Assembly (NCBI GenBank): GCA_946406115.1
Contig: OX291542.1
Coordinates: 21,525,321-21,589,320 of the forward strand
From: Apoda limacodes
Lineage: Eukaryota > Arthropoda > Insecta > Lepidoptera > Limacodidae
DNA length: 64,000 nucleotides
Direction of reading: 5' to 3'
Shown here: positions 11,433-24,000 of the stretch, piece after piece
How the letters are laid out: every line of letters starts with the position of its first letter
Position numbering within the stretch: the stretch's first letter is position 1
Made by a program: the position numbers and the translations under genes
The notes under the pieces: generated by a model
What the model was told of the DNA's origin: nothing
Seen by the model: only the letters and a program-made list of their open reading frames with translations
Database searches by the model: none

Positions 11433-11677
11433 CTCATGTTTTTAAAGTTTCCAGATTTCTTAGCTTTGAAATGTCTCTTACTTGAAAGAAGAAAGAGCAG
11501 ACGACGCAAGTCGAAGAGGATTACGCGTAAAGGCGGCTTACAGTTTGGAATACGTGTAGCGAAAGCAATCTGATCTAGATTGTCGTGTCTCAGTAGCAAA
11601 AGGATTTATGCCGTTCCGTCATGTCGCTTCAGGGTTCAATTATGTTACAAAATTTGTGTATATGTATATTTGTGTAA
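11433..11677 (+). repeat. Inverted-repeat arm b (copy 2)
   Basis: Second-unit copy of 1856-2100; partner at 14724-14968. Confidence 0.85.
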
Positions 11678-13352
11678 CATTCCCATAGTACAAGCTTTGC
11701 TTAGTTTGGTTCAATAGCGTTGTGTGACATGTCTGGGAATTGTCTAGGAATTGATAATCACGCGTCAGCACCGTTAAAAATATTTACGGTAACGCAATTT
11801 GTACCCATTTTGTTAAGAAAATTAAATACAGTTTCATTATTACAATGTATATAATTAAAATATTGTATGTAAGCCATCAAATATTCAAAAAATATACAAT
11901 TTTAGTTTTACCCTTAAAATCTAGATAAATATACTTGATTATATGTATGAGCGATCACCAATTTAAAAATTATACTATAAAATAGCTTTTGCCAACGGCT
12001 CCGCCTGCGTTACATACGGCTATCATCGACCTGAGATTTCTGTGGCAAGTCCTTTAATTTATGACGAAAGTTTGATACCGTAAGCTTTAGCTGTAGCTAG
12101 TTTTAGTACCTGTAGAAACATAATATAATATCCTCCGTCCTTCGAAAATCTCTGTACTAATTAAAACTATTTAACAAAAAAAAAAACCGGCTTTAAAATG
12201 ATGCAGTAAAAAGGTAAAAATAATTACTTGTTACGAAAACTCTGATCTAGACACGCGGTAGCGTGTCAAGCCAAGTTCAAGTAACAGAACTGGCGAGCAG
12301 CACACGAACCATTTGGAGCCACTTTTGACCCCCTCATAACTCAAAACCTATTTCACATAAAAGTGTCAAACTCATATATTGAGATTTGCGAGATACATAT
12401 GTGCTCTTAATTTCATAAGCACATCTCAAACGGTTATTTAGATATTAACGTTCAAAAATCGTCATTTTAATCACTGACTGATCTATAGACTAAAACTCTA
12501 ACCCAGTTCCAGATGACGTAAAAGTTGAAATTTGGCATGCAGATAGGTACTTAGGTGAATACAAAGGAATAAATCAGAAACTGGTAAATTTTTATAATTT
12601 TATTATAATTTTTCACTTAACCTTTAAGCGGGCGCGCGGTCATTTGTAACGGCAGCGGTCGCGCCTAACCTTAATGACCGTCAAGGTTTTTAAGAATTAA
12701 AAAGACAAATTATTATATTATTTGAATAAAAATTTACTTAAACACATTCCCTTAAGATAGAATAAAACAAATATTTGGCAGAAAACCTACAAAAATTTAT
12801 ATTAAAGCACTTTTACGAAGCGAATCTTCAACGACGTCAGCCGCGCGTTTACTTTGCAAAATCTACGCAGCATGCACAACGAAAGATATAATTTAGATTA
12901 AGCAATGCGCACAGAAAGTAAAAATCTATTGTTTTGAGTTCACAATGAACCTATGAGAGGCTACTAATATTGGCAAACATGAGTGATGATAATATACGAA
13001 TTTATAACCGAAAATATGGTTGCCGCGCGACCGCTTGAACGGTTTGATTCTATTAGGAACACTTAACTTATACTTATAAAAACTGTAATAGCAGAATCAG
13101 CAATCAGCAATCAAAACTTATGACAGCCGGTCTTTATGTGGATTTTAAGGTTAACACGAGAATATATAACGAGTTGAATACCACACTTAATTTGTTTTAA
13201 AGCCAAATATTTCCGTTTTAGTACTTATAACTAAGAGCATAGTCGACTTTCGTATTTATTACGTTATTAAATGGGACTTAGTATTAATTATTGTTTCAAT
13301 ATTTAGCGCACATCAATAGTGTAAGATCATAACTTATAAATAATTAAATAAT

Positions 13353-13538
13353 AGGCATTTCGGTACACGGCGTGCGGTGCGACGTCGGAGAAGACGGGTG
13401 GGAGCGGTGCGATAAAACCTTGATGCGAACGTGTCCGAGCGAGTGGCAGCCGCGCTTATAAACGCGAGCGCCCCATCTTGCTGTTCGGTTATATGTCTCG
13501 ATATCTTTCGAGGTTGCGGTTTCTGCTACGAAATTCAT
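13353..13538 (-). other. G+C-rich patch with TATA-like box (copy 2)
   Basis: Second-unit copy of 3775-3960. The same 64-codon frame is unchanged. Confidence 0.35.
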
Positions 13539-13638
13539 AGGTTTTCTTAAAAAATACTTATATATTTGTGGTTATATTATTATTACAATTCTTTTAGTAA
13601 GTACGTATGGTAAAGGCAATTGTATAGGTCAAAAATCC

Positions 13639-13988
13639 CATTAATATTATAAAGGGGAAAGTTTGTGAGTGTGTGACTGTATGAGTGTTTGTTACTTCTT
13701 CACGCTTCAACCACTGTCGGATCGGGATGAAACTTGCATACATATAGGTTAGGTCCTGGAATATCATATACTTTTTATCTCGAAATTCCCGCGGGATATA
13801 TAACCGAGCTTAAACGAACTGTAGCTACAAACTTCGTTAGTGTAATTAAGGAGTAAATCGCAGTCGCCGATAACCGAATTTAGCGCGGGGTAATTAAGGA
13901 GTAAATCATAGTACCAATACTGAGATTAAATAAAGGAGTCCCACGCCGATAACCAAATTAGGGCAGGGCGGCCGTTAGCAAAATTCAT
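13639..13988 (+). mobile_element. Short non-autonomous element (copy in macro-unit 2)
   Basis: Second-unit copy of 4061-4410. The truncated follower is at 14005-14092. Confidence 0.7.
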
Positions 13989-14092
13989 AAAGTACCAGCT
14001 ATCCCATTAATATTATAAATGCGAAAGTTTGGATGTTTGGTTGTTTGTCACGCTTCAACCACTGGATGGATCGGCAACCGCTCAACTGATTT

Positions 14093-14470
14093 TCAAGAGG
14101 CTAGGTAACTATATAGCTAAAGATACTTAATTAACTTTATTATAAATACACTGTCATTTATCAAGAGAATACCTATTAATTTAACAACAATGGTACACAT
14201 CTGCCGCTTTCGACGTAAACATTTTAAAATATGGTGATCAGATTAATCATAAAGGTGAGATTACATAACGGAACTAATACCTTTTATTAATTATTAATCA
14301 TTAATTTAAAAATTATTGATAAAACAATAACTAATAAATAAATAACTTTTTATAAAAAATATATTTGTTAAAGTCACAAGTTCCAGCTGCACCGATCTAA
14401 CATTCAGCAGTGGACGTCTTACGGCTGAAACGAACTAACGTTTGGTAGTGGAATTCTTCAGGCTAAAACG
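14093..14470 (-). repeat. Inverted-repeat arm a' (copy 2)
   Basis: Second-unit copy of 4515-4892, reverse complement of 9639-10016. Confidence 0.85.
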
Positions 14471-14723
14471 AAATAACGTTTGGCAGTGGATGTCTTACGG
14501 CTGAAACGTGGACGTGTTTCGGCTGAAACGAAAGTCACAAGTGCTGCATTAAAATTAATATTTCTATCGTTACTTATTTTTATGTTGGCTTTGTTGTTCC
14601 TCTCTAGAAAAATCCCGTGCTTGATCACGTGTTTTCCCACCTAGGTATCCGCAAAGACACAGTACATTAAAATAACCCTGACACGTTCTTACTTTCTAGA
14701 GATAGGAAAGTTTTGACTTTTTT

Positions 14724-14968
14724 TTACACAAATATACATATACACAAATTTTGTAACTTAATTGAACCCTGAAGCGACATGACGGAACGGCATAAATCCT
14801 TTTGCTACTGAGACACGACAATCTAGATCAGATTGTTTTCGCTCTACGTATTCCTAACTATAAGCCGCCGTTACGCGTAATCCTCTTCGACTTGCGTCGT
14901 CTGCTCTTTCTTCTTTCAAGTAAGAGACATTTCAAAGCTAAGAAATCTGGAAACTTTAAAAACATGAG
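14724..14968 (-). repeat. Inverted-repeat arm b' (copy 2)
   Basis: Second-unit copy of 5146-5390, bracketed by the same direct repeat at 14664-14727 and 14969-15032. Confidence 0.85.
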
Positions 14969-15821
14969 ACATTAAAATAACCCTGACTCATTCTTACTTC
15001 CTAGAGATAGGAAAGATTTGACTTTTTTTACAATTTTTCTAACTAAGTGTTCCATTTTCACACGTAATCCGAAAATTACCGAGCATGTATGATTAATATT
15101 ACATTACTGTCGTAGCCGTGAAAGTTAGCCTTCAACGATAATAAACGATTAAAAAAGCTTGCCAAACTTAAAAAAATCACGTGCTTGAGAAGCATTTTTG
15201 ATCATTTAGGGAGCCTTTTACATACATCCTTAGTCACTTTATTTTATATATTTCGTTGAAATTAAAAAATAACTCTAAACCAAAACTAAAATACATACTA
15301 ATTCCTGGTGTCTAAAAAGTATTTTTTTTATTTTTTTACACTTATTTAACTACACGCTTTTAGTGTTCTATTTTTGAACGAAATCTTAAAAATTTTAAAC
15401 ATTTTTAAGTTAACATAATTACTGGATTACAAATATTTATTTTACTTTATACAATGGTTAAGTGGTTAAGGAACATCTAGTGCGGTTTTACTTACATCAA
15501 GGAACAAGAAAGTAATTTTATTCCATTTGTATTTTTAATATAAGTTGCAATTTATATTTTCCGGAAAACTGTTTGTCTTACAAATATATTTTTTGAGGAA
15601 AAGGAATGATTTGTAGCAGTATGTTTTTTTTTCATAATTTGTAAATATCAAAGAATGAATGAATTTTCTTTATTGCACAAATTAAATAGAAATACAAAGC
15701 GACCTCTACCAGGCAAACTATGAAGCTTATATTGAAACTTAACTTCATCATTGTAAAGCTATTAGAAGTGCCGGTAGGACGTCTCGCCACGCCAAATAAG
15801 AACCAGATCATTTGACGATTT

Positions 15822-16228
15822 GACGCTTATTTCGCGACAGTAGGAAAAGGCCAAACGGCATTACTTTAGTAACATGGAAGCGTGGGAGGACTTTGGTCTG
15901 GGACGCGACATGTGTGAACGCTCTAGATCCTAGTCATTTGGAAGGCTCCTATCGGGCAGCCGGTCACGCTGCGGCCAAGGCGGGGAACTTGAAATACAAG
16001 AAACACAGCGTTCATAAAAACTGTTACGAGTTTTGCGCCTTTGGCGTGGAGACTCTAGGAGTATGGAGCTCGGACGCTAAATCTTTTGGTAAGCAAATCG
16101 TAAAGATGCTCATTGATGTGTCCGGCAACCTACGTGCTTCTAGTTTCTTCAAGCAAAAGATTAGCCTGGCCATTCAGCGGGGGAACGCTGCTTCTCTAGT
16201 TCCACTATGGAAAACTATTTTTATTTGA
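15822..16228 (+). pseudogene. Retroelement C-terminal RPDG/WDAT-domain fragment (copy 2)
   Basis: Second-unit copy of 6244-6650. The 111 codons from 15893 to 16228 are the same as in copy 1, with RPNG and VWDATC intact at the same places. The identity reflects how recent the macro-duplication is, not selection on the protein. Confidence 0.6.
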
Positions 16229-18737
16229 AATTTTCACGCGGATAAAAGTTGTTTCGTGAAAATAGGCTCTCCCCATTCCATATTACAATGTAGGTGTGGG
16301 TTCAGCCGCTGACTGCCCCCCCGTGAAGATATAAATACAAATGAATTCAAACACATAAATACTAACAAGCATAGTAATTTACTTAGGTACATTAGTACAT
16401 AACTACTACATTATAAACTTTGGTGTAAAAGTATAAAAACTTTTTAATTAGGACGATATATGGAAGTTCAAACCTGATAAAATATATGTCTAGCAAGGCG
16501 ATTGAAGTTGATTATTACAGAACCATTTGTATATGTAAAAGAAGAAGCTGACTGATTGACTGACTGACTGTTTTATACAACGACATATCAAACTACTGCT
16601 GGGTCTAAAAATTTGAAATCAGACATGTGGGTTCCTTATGTGATGTACGGTTTTTTGATATTAGTAATTCTTTTTAATATAATACCCTATTTTTACTATC
16701 TTTTGTCAGTTTTTCCTTCAATCAGGGGGTCGCCTTTAACTTCAGAGTCTAATAGGGTACGTGGAGCTAATAAGTTTGAGAAACCCTGGCTTAGAAGAAT
16801 ATTTATGGATAAAAACTACACTAACTAAAATGAGTCACTTATATTTTTTTGAATACGTAAAAGTTTAGGTATTAAAAGTGAAGTATACTATATTACTATT
16901 TTAGCGTCGGGTTCCTACCGCGGCTCCTTGATTATAGTAAGTAAGTTTTTTTTATGGCAAGCTATAGCTATAACTATTCTGTTATAGTTATTTCTGCGAA
17001 ATAAAATTTAGACTGTGTATTCAATCAGTGTGTTAAACTGTATAAGCCATCTCCATTTCTCATTTAAGCCAAATTGATTCAATCAGCTGGTTCATCAAAA
17101 TCAGCTCAGCAGTTCTAGCGAATTTTTTCCTCTCTCCACTAATCCGACTCACAGTTGATATTTTTTTAATAAGTTATGTCCATATTTCAATATTTTCTTA
17201 TTAAAATTGGCTCAGCGGTATAGCCCAGTTCCTCTTAACCCTCTTTGCGCTAATCTGATTCACACTTGACGTTTTAAAGTAGCCTGTGTTCTTTTCAAGG
17301 ACCCAATCTATCTCCTTGCTAAATTTAATCTCAATTAATACAGCGGTTTAAGCATGAGGAGGTAACATACAGAAAAAGTTACTTTTGCATTTATAATATT
17401 AGTTTAGATTTTAGTAGATAGTGTCTTTAGTAATTTGAAATTCAACGTACTTAATTTGTTGTTGTGATACTTATTTCGTCTCTAAATAGTTACTTATTTT
17501 ACAGCCAAGAAGACAAATATTTCAAAATCCAAAAGCTATCGATTGGGCAACAGTAATTAATATCCTCGAAAGCTTACCCTTAATTAAACTTCTGGTAAAG
17601 TTTGTGTTTTCCTTAGTATCGAAACTGTGATTTATTACCTTACTGTAGGTATTATCAGTTAGTTTATTAACTGGCAATCAGCTGCGGAACTGAATCAATT
17701 TAACAGTTATTATGTAGTTAACACAAATTTAAATTACAAACAAATTATGTAATTTTCATCCTGGATTATGTGATACAATACGCAAAACACACTATAGTCC
17801 TATTTTTCTATCGATTAAAACGCGATTGGAACTAAGGCCTGAATTTCATGCATCCTTAATCCCTCTGCTCCGAGAAAAAAACAATTTCAGCATGATATCA
17901 ACTGCATATGACCGGCTTAACCAGAGAGAATTTAAATCTGTCTTACACCAGCACTTGCGTTTGATAATAGTTGCAATACTTTTTTGAAAACGTCTTGTGT
18001 TTAGCCCATAGATTTAGGAGAAAAAAATCCTAGGTCTGTGGCTCAGACGCATGTCATTTTGCTTCATACCTTTATACCCCCTCCTTATGTTGCACTTGAA
18101 AGTGTACTTAAACTACATGATTGGTTTGTATTAGACCGTAAAAATCTATTCTGCAGAAATTAAGATGAAGTGCTGTACATATTCAATAAAACTATTTACA
18201 ATTTCATTCTATCGCATTGGACTGGTTTGTATTTTATGTACTTACCTACATAAAGAACACTCCGTTAAACCTTAGCCATAAATTATGAATATGTAAGTAG
18301 AAACACTTGTTACACAAAGACCCGGATCACAAGTTGTAAACACAGAGGAGCCTTACTCATCCTAAACTTTTGAAATTGTTGTGGTTACCTTTCGGAGTTC
18401 CGGAAGTATATCTAAGCGGTATGCAAACAAAGTACTTTGTGTAGTTACTTAATATAAAATTTTCTTGTCTATAGTTTTAGTACATATATTGTTAAAGTTA
18501 GGTTGTAAATGTTATAAACGTTTGGAATTAATGAATTCTTCTTTTGCAAGTAAGTTTTAGCTGTTACTAGGCTTAAAATGTTGCAGGTAAAAAAATCAGC
18601 GCCTTAACTTATAATGAAGAGTTTTAACTTTATATCTAATTATTATCAAAAATGTAAATATACCTATTAAAGTTGCACATCTGCAAATTATGTAGATGGG
18701 GTGAAACAAGTGCCAAGTAAGTACCTTCCTTATAAAA

Positions 18738-19209
18738 AAATACATATAAAAACTGCGTTAATTTTAGGATAAGTGATTAAAAAAACTTATAAATATGAAG
18801 ATTTTAAACTTTATTTTTCATTAAATGTCCCCAGAAGGTTATCTACATGCAAATATTTACTTTACTGGTTGGTAGATAGATTTTTTTTAGAATATACATT
18901 TTAAAGTTTCTGCTGGCTAAAGTTGTTACAGGATAATGCGGTTAGTATTATAATATGAAATTCCGTCGCAATAATTAAGATTGTTACAAAAAGAAATAGA
19001 AAATTCCTATTAATATCAAATAGAATCAGAAAATGTTTTAGTATATAAATCGATGATAAAACGAACTATACCTACTTAAGTGAAATTCTATTATAATTGT
19101 ATGCTTGCTTCGTCCGAAGAAATAAAGTAAGAGTATAACTTGTAGTAGGTCACTGTGCTGCCGGTCATTTAATGTGAATTTCACTGTGAAAGATAATTAT
19201 TTATGATCG
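18738..19209. repeat. Direct-repeat block B (beta form), last copy
   Basis: Copy of 9169-9640 at the end of the second unit. It is followed by arm a and then by the unduplicated right flank, so this beta block sits in the ancestral right-hand context. Confidence 0.85.
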
Positions 19210-19740
19210 TTTTAACCTGAAGACGTCCACTACCAAACGTTAGTTCGTTTCAGCCGTAAGACGTCTACTGCTGAATGTTAGATCGGTGCAGCTGGAACTT
19301 GTGACTTTAACACATATATTTTTTATAAAAAGTTATTTATTTATTAGTTATTGTTTTATCAATAATTTTTAAATTAATGATCAATAATTAATAAAAGGTA
19401 TTAGTTCCGTTATGTAATCTCACCTTTATGATTAATCTGATCACCATATTTTAAAATGTTTACGTCGAAAGCGTCAGATGTGTACCATTGTTGTTAAATT
19501 AATAGGTATTCTCTTGATAAATGACAGTGTATTTATAATAAAGTTAATTAAGTATCTTTAGCTATATAGTTACCTAACCTCTTGACATACTTGACTGGCA
19601 TCTCTGAAGGCAGGTAAAGTGTTTCAACCCTAGTTTATATCCTTATCTACAGAGGGTTGTAACTTTGATACCCTTCATGTTTATCTTAATAGCTCTTAAG
19701 CTCTATGTTTTGTTTCCTAAATGTTTTTGCAAACTATTTA
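19147..19740. repeat. Macro-repeat copy 3, truncated
   Basis: Matches 1-594 at an offset of 19146, with a rare difference near 19612. It then runs into unrelated sequence at 19741, exactly where the other copies switch into the 446-bp direct-repeat block. This is the right edge of the array and preserves the unduplicated flank. Confidence 0.93.
19208..19585 (+). repeat. Inverted-repeat arm a (copy 3)
   Basis: Third copy of arm a. It has no a' partner downstream because the array ends at 19740. Confidence 0.85.
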
Positions 19741-20070
19741 GATATCTTAATTCGTTGGTGGGTATTTATTTATTAAGCATAAAATATAAAACTATTTTTT
19801 GTATACAATGTCAAAAAATACGGTGTACTAAGAGAAATTACGTATCTTAAATAATAAAAAAATACTTCTTTCAGCAAATCTAAGTAATAGAGTTCACATA
19901 GTCACAGGACTCACAGGTAAACACCTATATAAACATTCGTGTAGGTACTGCAGCGGAAAAAGGAATAGTCGCTTTGAAACTCAAGAATGGAAAAATTGTT
20001 TCAAAACCATTCAGCATACGACATAGTTTAAAAAGTATTCCGGATTGTTAATATTTGCTAAAGATTCATA
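19741..20070. other. Right flank of the macro-array
   Basis: Unique A+T-rich DNA directly after the array edge. No gene or element is recognised. It shows what followed the unit before the tandem duplication. Confidence 0.5.
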
Positions 20071-20076
20071 CTCATA

Positions 20077-20385
20077 AGTATTATAAATGCGCAAGTGACT
20101 TTGTTAGTTTGCTTGCTTGTTTCTTTGTTTGTTGGTTTGTCCTTCCTTCACTGCACATCAACCTAACTTGAAAATTGGCTCAGGGGTTGTTAAAGACGGC
20201 GAAAGACATTGACTACCTTTTATCCCGGAAAATTCAAAATTTGCCGCAAGAAAAACTATAACCATATTCCATACTAACTAACTAAACCTACGGCTATAGC
20301 AAACTTTCTTATAATATTCAAAAGCAGTTGCCACAGAAATACCAAGCCGATAACCGAATTTAGCGCTGGTAGTCTTAACATTATT
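20077..20385 (+). mobile_element. Short non-autonomous element (ATTATAAATGCG family)
   Basis: Opens with GTATTATAAATGCGCAAGTG, then a TTTG-rich run, CAAAATTGGCTCAG-like wording, CTTTTATCCCGGAAAATTC and GCCGATAACCGAATTTAGCG. The order is the same as in 4061-4410. Confidence 0.65.
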
Positions 20386-20822
20386 ACCACAAAACTAGAA
20401 AGCGGTCTTTGAATTCTTTACTATTTGTTAAAAAGCTTTCTACTGAACATTATTTAGTTATAGGCTACACTAGTTGCTGCCAGCGGCTCCACTCGTGCTA
20501 AATTCGGTCCGACGCAATTCCTTGATAATTATAAAAATATTACATATGTAATAAAAAGCTATAGCTAGTAAGCTGTTCCTACATTACGTAGGCCATAAAA
20601 GCTATAACTCCATTTCACACAGAATGGTGAGCGTGATACCTACGAGGGTTTTTAATAAATTGAAGCCCCAGGTACCGGTTTGCAATCGTAGTTTTTAAGA
20701 TATAAGTTATATCATTATTATAGGTTTATGACTTATTTATAATATTACATATACAATCATATTTTATTTTTAGAGACAGAAATAAAATAAGTGTATTATC
20801 GTAATAGCTACAATACTTTAAT

Positions 20823-21082
20823 GACGACGGGCGTAGTCGGTCGGTACCCGGATAGGTGACCGGCAGTGGCATATACAAGCTCCTTTGTTCTTCGGACGGA
20901 TTGTTAAATCGTTGGCCCTAGCTATTGTCGTATTAAAATAGCGTTGTTAAGCTTTACATTCGAGTGGCCACTAGTTTGACAAACTTCCGTCAATTTACAC
21001 TGGACCAGCGCAGTTGACTACAGTCTAAGACCTGTGCTCCGTAGTGCGCAGTGGGACGTTTAGTGGCTGAAATAAGCATTAT
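20823..21082 (+). mobile_element. 5S-like SINE relic
   Basis: GGTCGGTACCCGGATAGGTGACC (20839-20861) resembles the box C region of eukaryotic 5S rRNA (GTACTTGGATGGGTGACC). It is followed by AGCTCC..TTCTTCGGACGGA, TCGTTGGCCC and, near the end, ACTGGACCAGCGCAG and GCGCAGTGGGACG. The same order, inverted, is at 32003-32155. I recall this arrangement as a widespread lepidopteran short repeat; 5S descent is a plausible inference. Confidence 0.55.
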
Positions 21083-24000
21083 ATAGATAAATGTGTTGTT
21101 GCCTGCGATTCCGTGCACATTGAAGTCGGGAAAGATGCTATCGGTGCTAACTGGACTTGTGACAACTCTTGAAATACTAAAAATCTAAACAAAACATATC
21201 AACAAATTGTTATATCGATGCACTGACAAGATAGTTACATGTATTACGAAATACTACAGAGAAAAAAGATGCGGTAGGCACCAATATACTAACCTCCAGT
21301 TCGTAATTAATAGTAAAAAAAGTAAGAGTGCATCGGACAGCTTGTTAAAATAAATCTCTCGAACCTATGAATCAATCGTGCCACTCAAGATTTTACTTTT
21401 AACCCACTCGCTACGCTCGTGATTCAACTATAAAACCCTATACTGATATTATATTAGCAATGCTATTAGCTATAAACCCTATAACCTAAACAGATAAGAA
21501 TAATTAAGCACAACCAAGCACAAAGGACTGAATAATTTAAGGTTAAGCTTAAGCACACAATGTAATCTAAAACTTGATGCATCTCCCGGGCAAAAACTAA
21601 CTGATTTCCGTGATTCAGATTTGTTGTTCCTATTTATTATAGGGAGCATTTGTATTACTTGACTGAAACTAGAATTATGCAGCGCCACGGAAATTAATCA
21701 AATTATTCAAATAACTCTAATTAAGACACCTTCTTTTTTAGGTTCTTTTCTTTTATTGATTTTGTATTTTGGGTTACTTCTGTATTTCATTTCTGAATAT
21801 ATATTTTTTAAACTTAAATACATAGTAATTTTTTGTATATCAATATAATATTTTTTTTATTTTTTTATACACACTGCGTTCATGAATTTTCTAGTTATGT
21901 CAGTGCAATATATCTAAAAATTTTGTAATAAGTGGTCTTGGACACGTGCTAAAGATATTCCTACTAAATTCATAAATGCGAAAGTTTATGACTAAGTAGG
22001 ACTTTACTCCTTCACGACAACAACTGAAGTGCTTTGGGGGAAATTTGGAACGGACATAGCTTATATAATGAAGTTACATATTTCATCCCTGAAATATTAA
22101 AAATCCTACAGAAGTAACTTTTGTGTTCTATAGCTGCAACTAAAGCTTCTAACTTTAGATAATCAGGAAGTTGTCATAGAAGTTAAGCGCGAGTAGAGCT
22201 GCGGGCACAGCCAGTGAATAATAAACCACAGTCTACTACTTGTTGTATTCTACTGAGTTTCAAAGTTGGTATCGTAGTATGAAGGAGAGTTAGCCGCCAT
22301 TTTGACAGCTCCAAAAACTAACTTTACAGAGCCGAGGCAACTGCCACTGTGGAATAGCTAAGTTTCGAGACTCCTAGCTACATACAGTTCACTAGTACTG
22401 ATTTATGACGTCAACACTAATATTGTGTTTGTAAATGAATAAAGTAGCACTTTATTAGCTACGAAATAGCAAATATTAAAAAAAAATCTGATGATATTCA
22501 ATTTATAACCACGACAATTTATTCCCTAGAAGATAGTGGGGTGAGTAGTAAGTCCTCCCGGGACACCAAGTGTTTAATTTTAGAAGTCAATAACATAGCT
22601 TTTAGAAAACAGCTACTAACTAAACTTGGCTACGGAACCCTACAAATAAAGAATGATTATTTTGCTATTTGCATGTTGCCATTTACGGGCTATGCAAACA
22701 ATAGTAAAAATATGAATTATTATATAGTAATCTACTGTAGCTTTTTCTGTCCAAAAAAAACATTCTTTTTTTTTTAATACTAGCAAATCAGAATAGATGA
22801 CCTTCCTGTGTTCAAATTTAAAATTCTGAGCGGAAAGACTTTTTTGAATAAAATTTGGACTTCTTATAAAGTTTTTGAGTAGAAATGCTTTATCAAATTT
22901 AAAACAGTAGGTACCTACGTTGTGAATTCACAAGCAGTTTTTATAACATAATTAATTTTTTCTCCAGTAAAATCCCGCAACAACCCGTTAAAATAACGAC
23001 AACCAAAAATCATAAATTCTACACTGGCCCTCCACGAGTTGTTAATTATTTATGTTGAAGGATTTTTTAAGTATCATCGTATTTAATTAAAATACATTTA
23101 ACGTGAAGATACATATTTCAATACAGCTTTTACATCAGGTATTTAATAATGATGTAATAACTATACTTATCTTTTAATATATTAATTTATTTTTCGGGTT
23201 CCGTTCTTATCTTAACGTTAGTTAAGATTCTTCTTTCTTATTTTTCAAAAAATAGCATCGTCCACCCGCCATTCGCTTCTATTGCATAAAAATGAACCTG
23301 TGATTTTTCTTTTTTTTAGTTAAGATTTTAGGGGTCGCTACTACGTGTCAAAATTTGAACTTAATTTACGATAAACAGTAAAATCAATTATTTAAACATG
23401 ATAAAACATGCTATTGCAACTTGTCCTCGCAGATAAAAATATAAAAAAGAATAATTTCAGCATAGTTTCTTTAGACCCTGACGCTTTAAGAGGCTACTAC
23501 TACCTAAATTTCATTTTATTGTCAAAGGTTTAAATTATTAATGACTGTGTTTTTTGGAATGGTTTAAGCCCTGAAAAACATCAAAGACGATTAATAACAA
23601 TTTTTAAAAAAAATACTAAACAGACCCCTTTTCACTGTGTTTTTTTTTAAGCAAAGAAATCTTCAAAGTCCTAAGTGCCAGTAGTTAACGACTTTGCTTA
23701 AGCATAGCCGTGATAGTGATTTAAACCCTGAGAAAAAGCAGTTATTAAATTATTAATTTATTACATGTATTTCAATGAAAATCTCAGTGAGTTGAGATGT
23801 AGCTACATTACTAACGCACGCTCAGTCACATATCGCGTCATCCTTGTTTTTACTTAAGTTTTCTATCACGTAGTACTGCCTCTTACGATGCGTAAAACAT
23901 TTAGCAAGTAGGAAAATTTTATTCGCTGAGAAATTGCTGAATGTTTATCAACCTCGGGATGATTACAAGGAGTTGTTGAAACTTACAATCATATTTCTGG

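Larger units (their letters stand above)
9578..19146. repeat. Macro-repeat copy 2
   Basis: Second unit, collinear with copy 1 at an offset of 9577 to 9578 up to about 18600, then 9569. Every internal part of copy 1 is present. The few substitutions are spread out and do not keep any frame open, as expected for non-coding duplicated DNA. Confidence 0.95.
1..19740. repeat. Tandem array of a ~9.57-kb macro-repeat (2 full copies plus a partial third)
   Basis: The sequence beginning at 1 recurs at 9578 and again at 19147, giving periods of 9577 and 9569 bases. Copies 1 and 2 are nearly identical over their whole length. Visible differences are single bases (for example near 3454/13032 and 7077/16655), A-run length near 2600, and a short deletion in copy 2 near 18610 relative to 9030. 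The third copy matches through 19740 and then stops abruptly. Because position 1 already lies inside the unit, the array probably continues to the left. No long reading frame is present in the unit. Whether this is a local segmental duplication or a larger satellite-like array cannot be told from this window. Confidence 0.97.
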
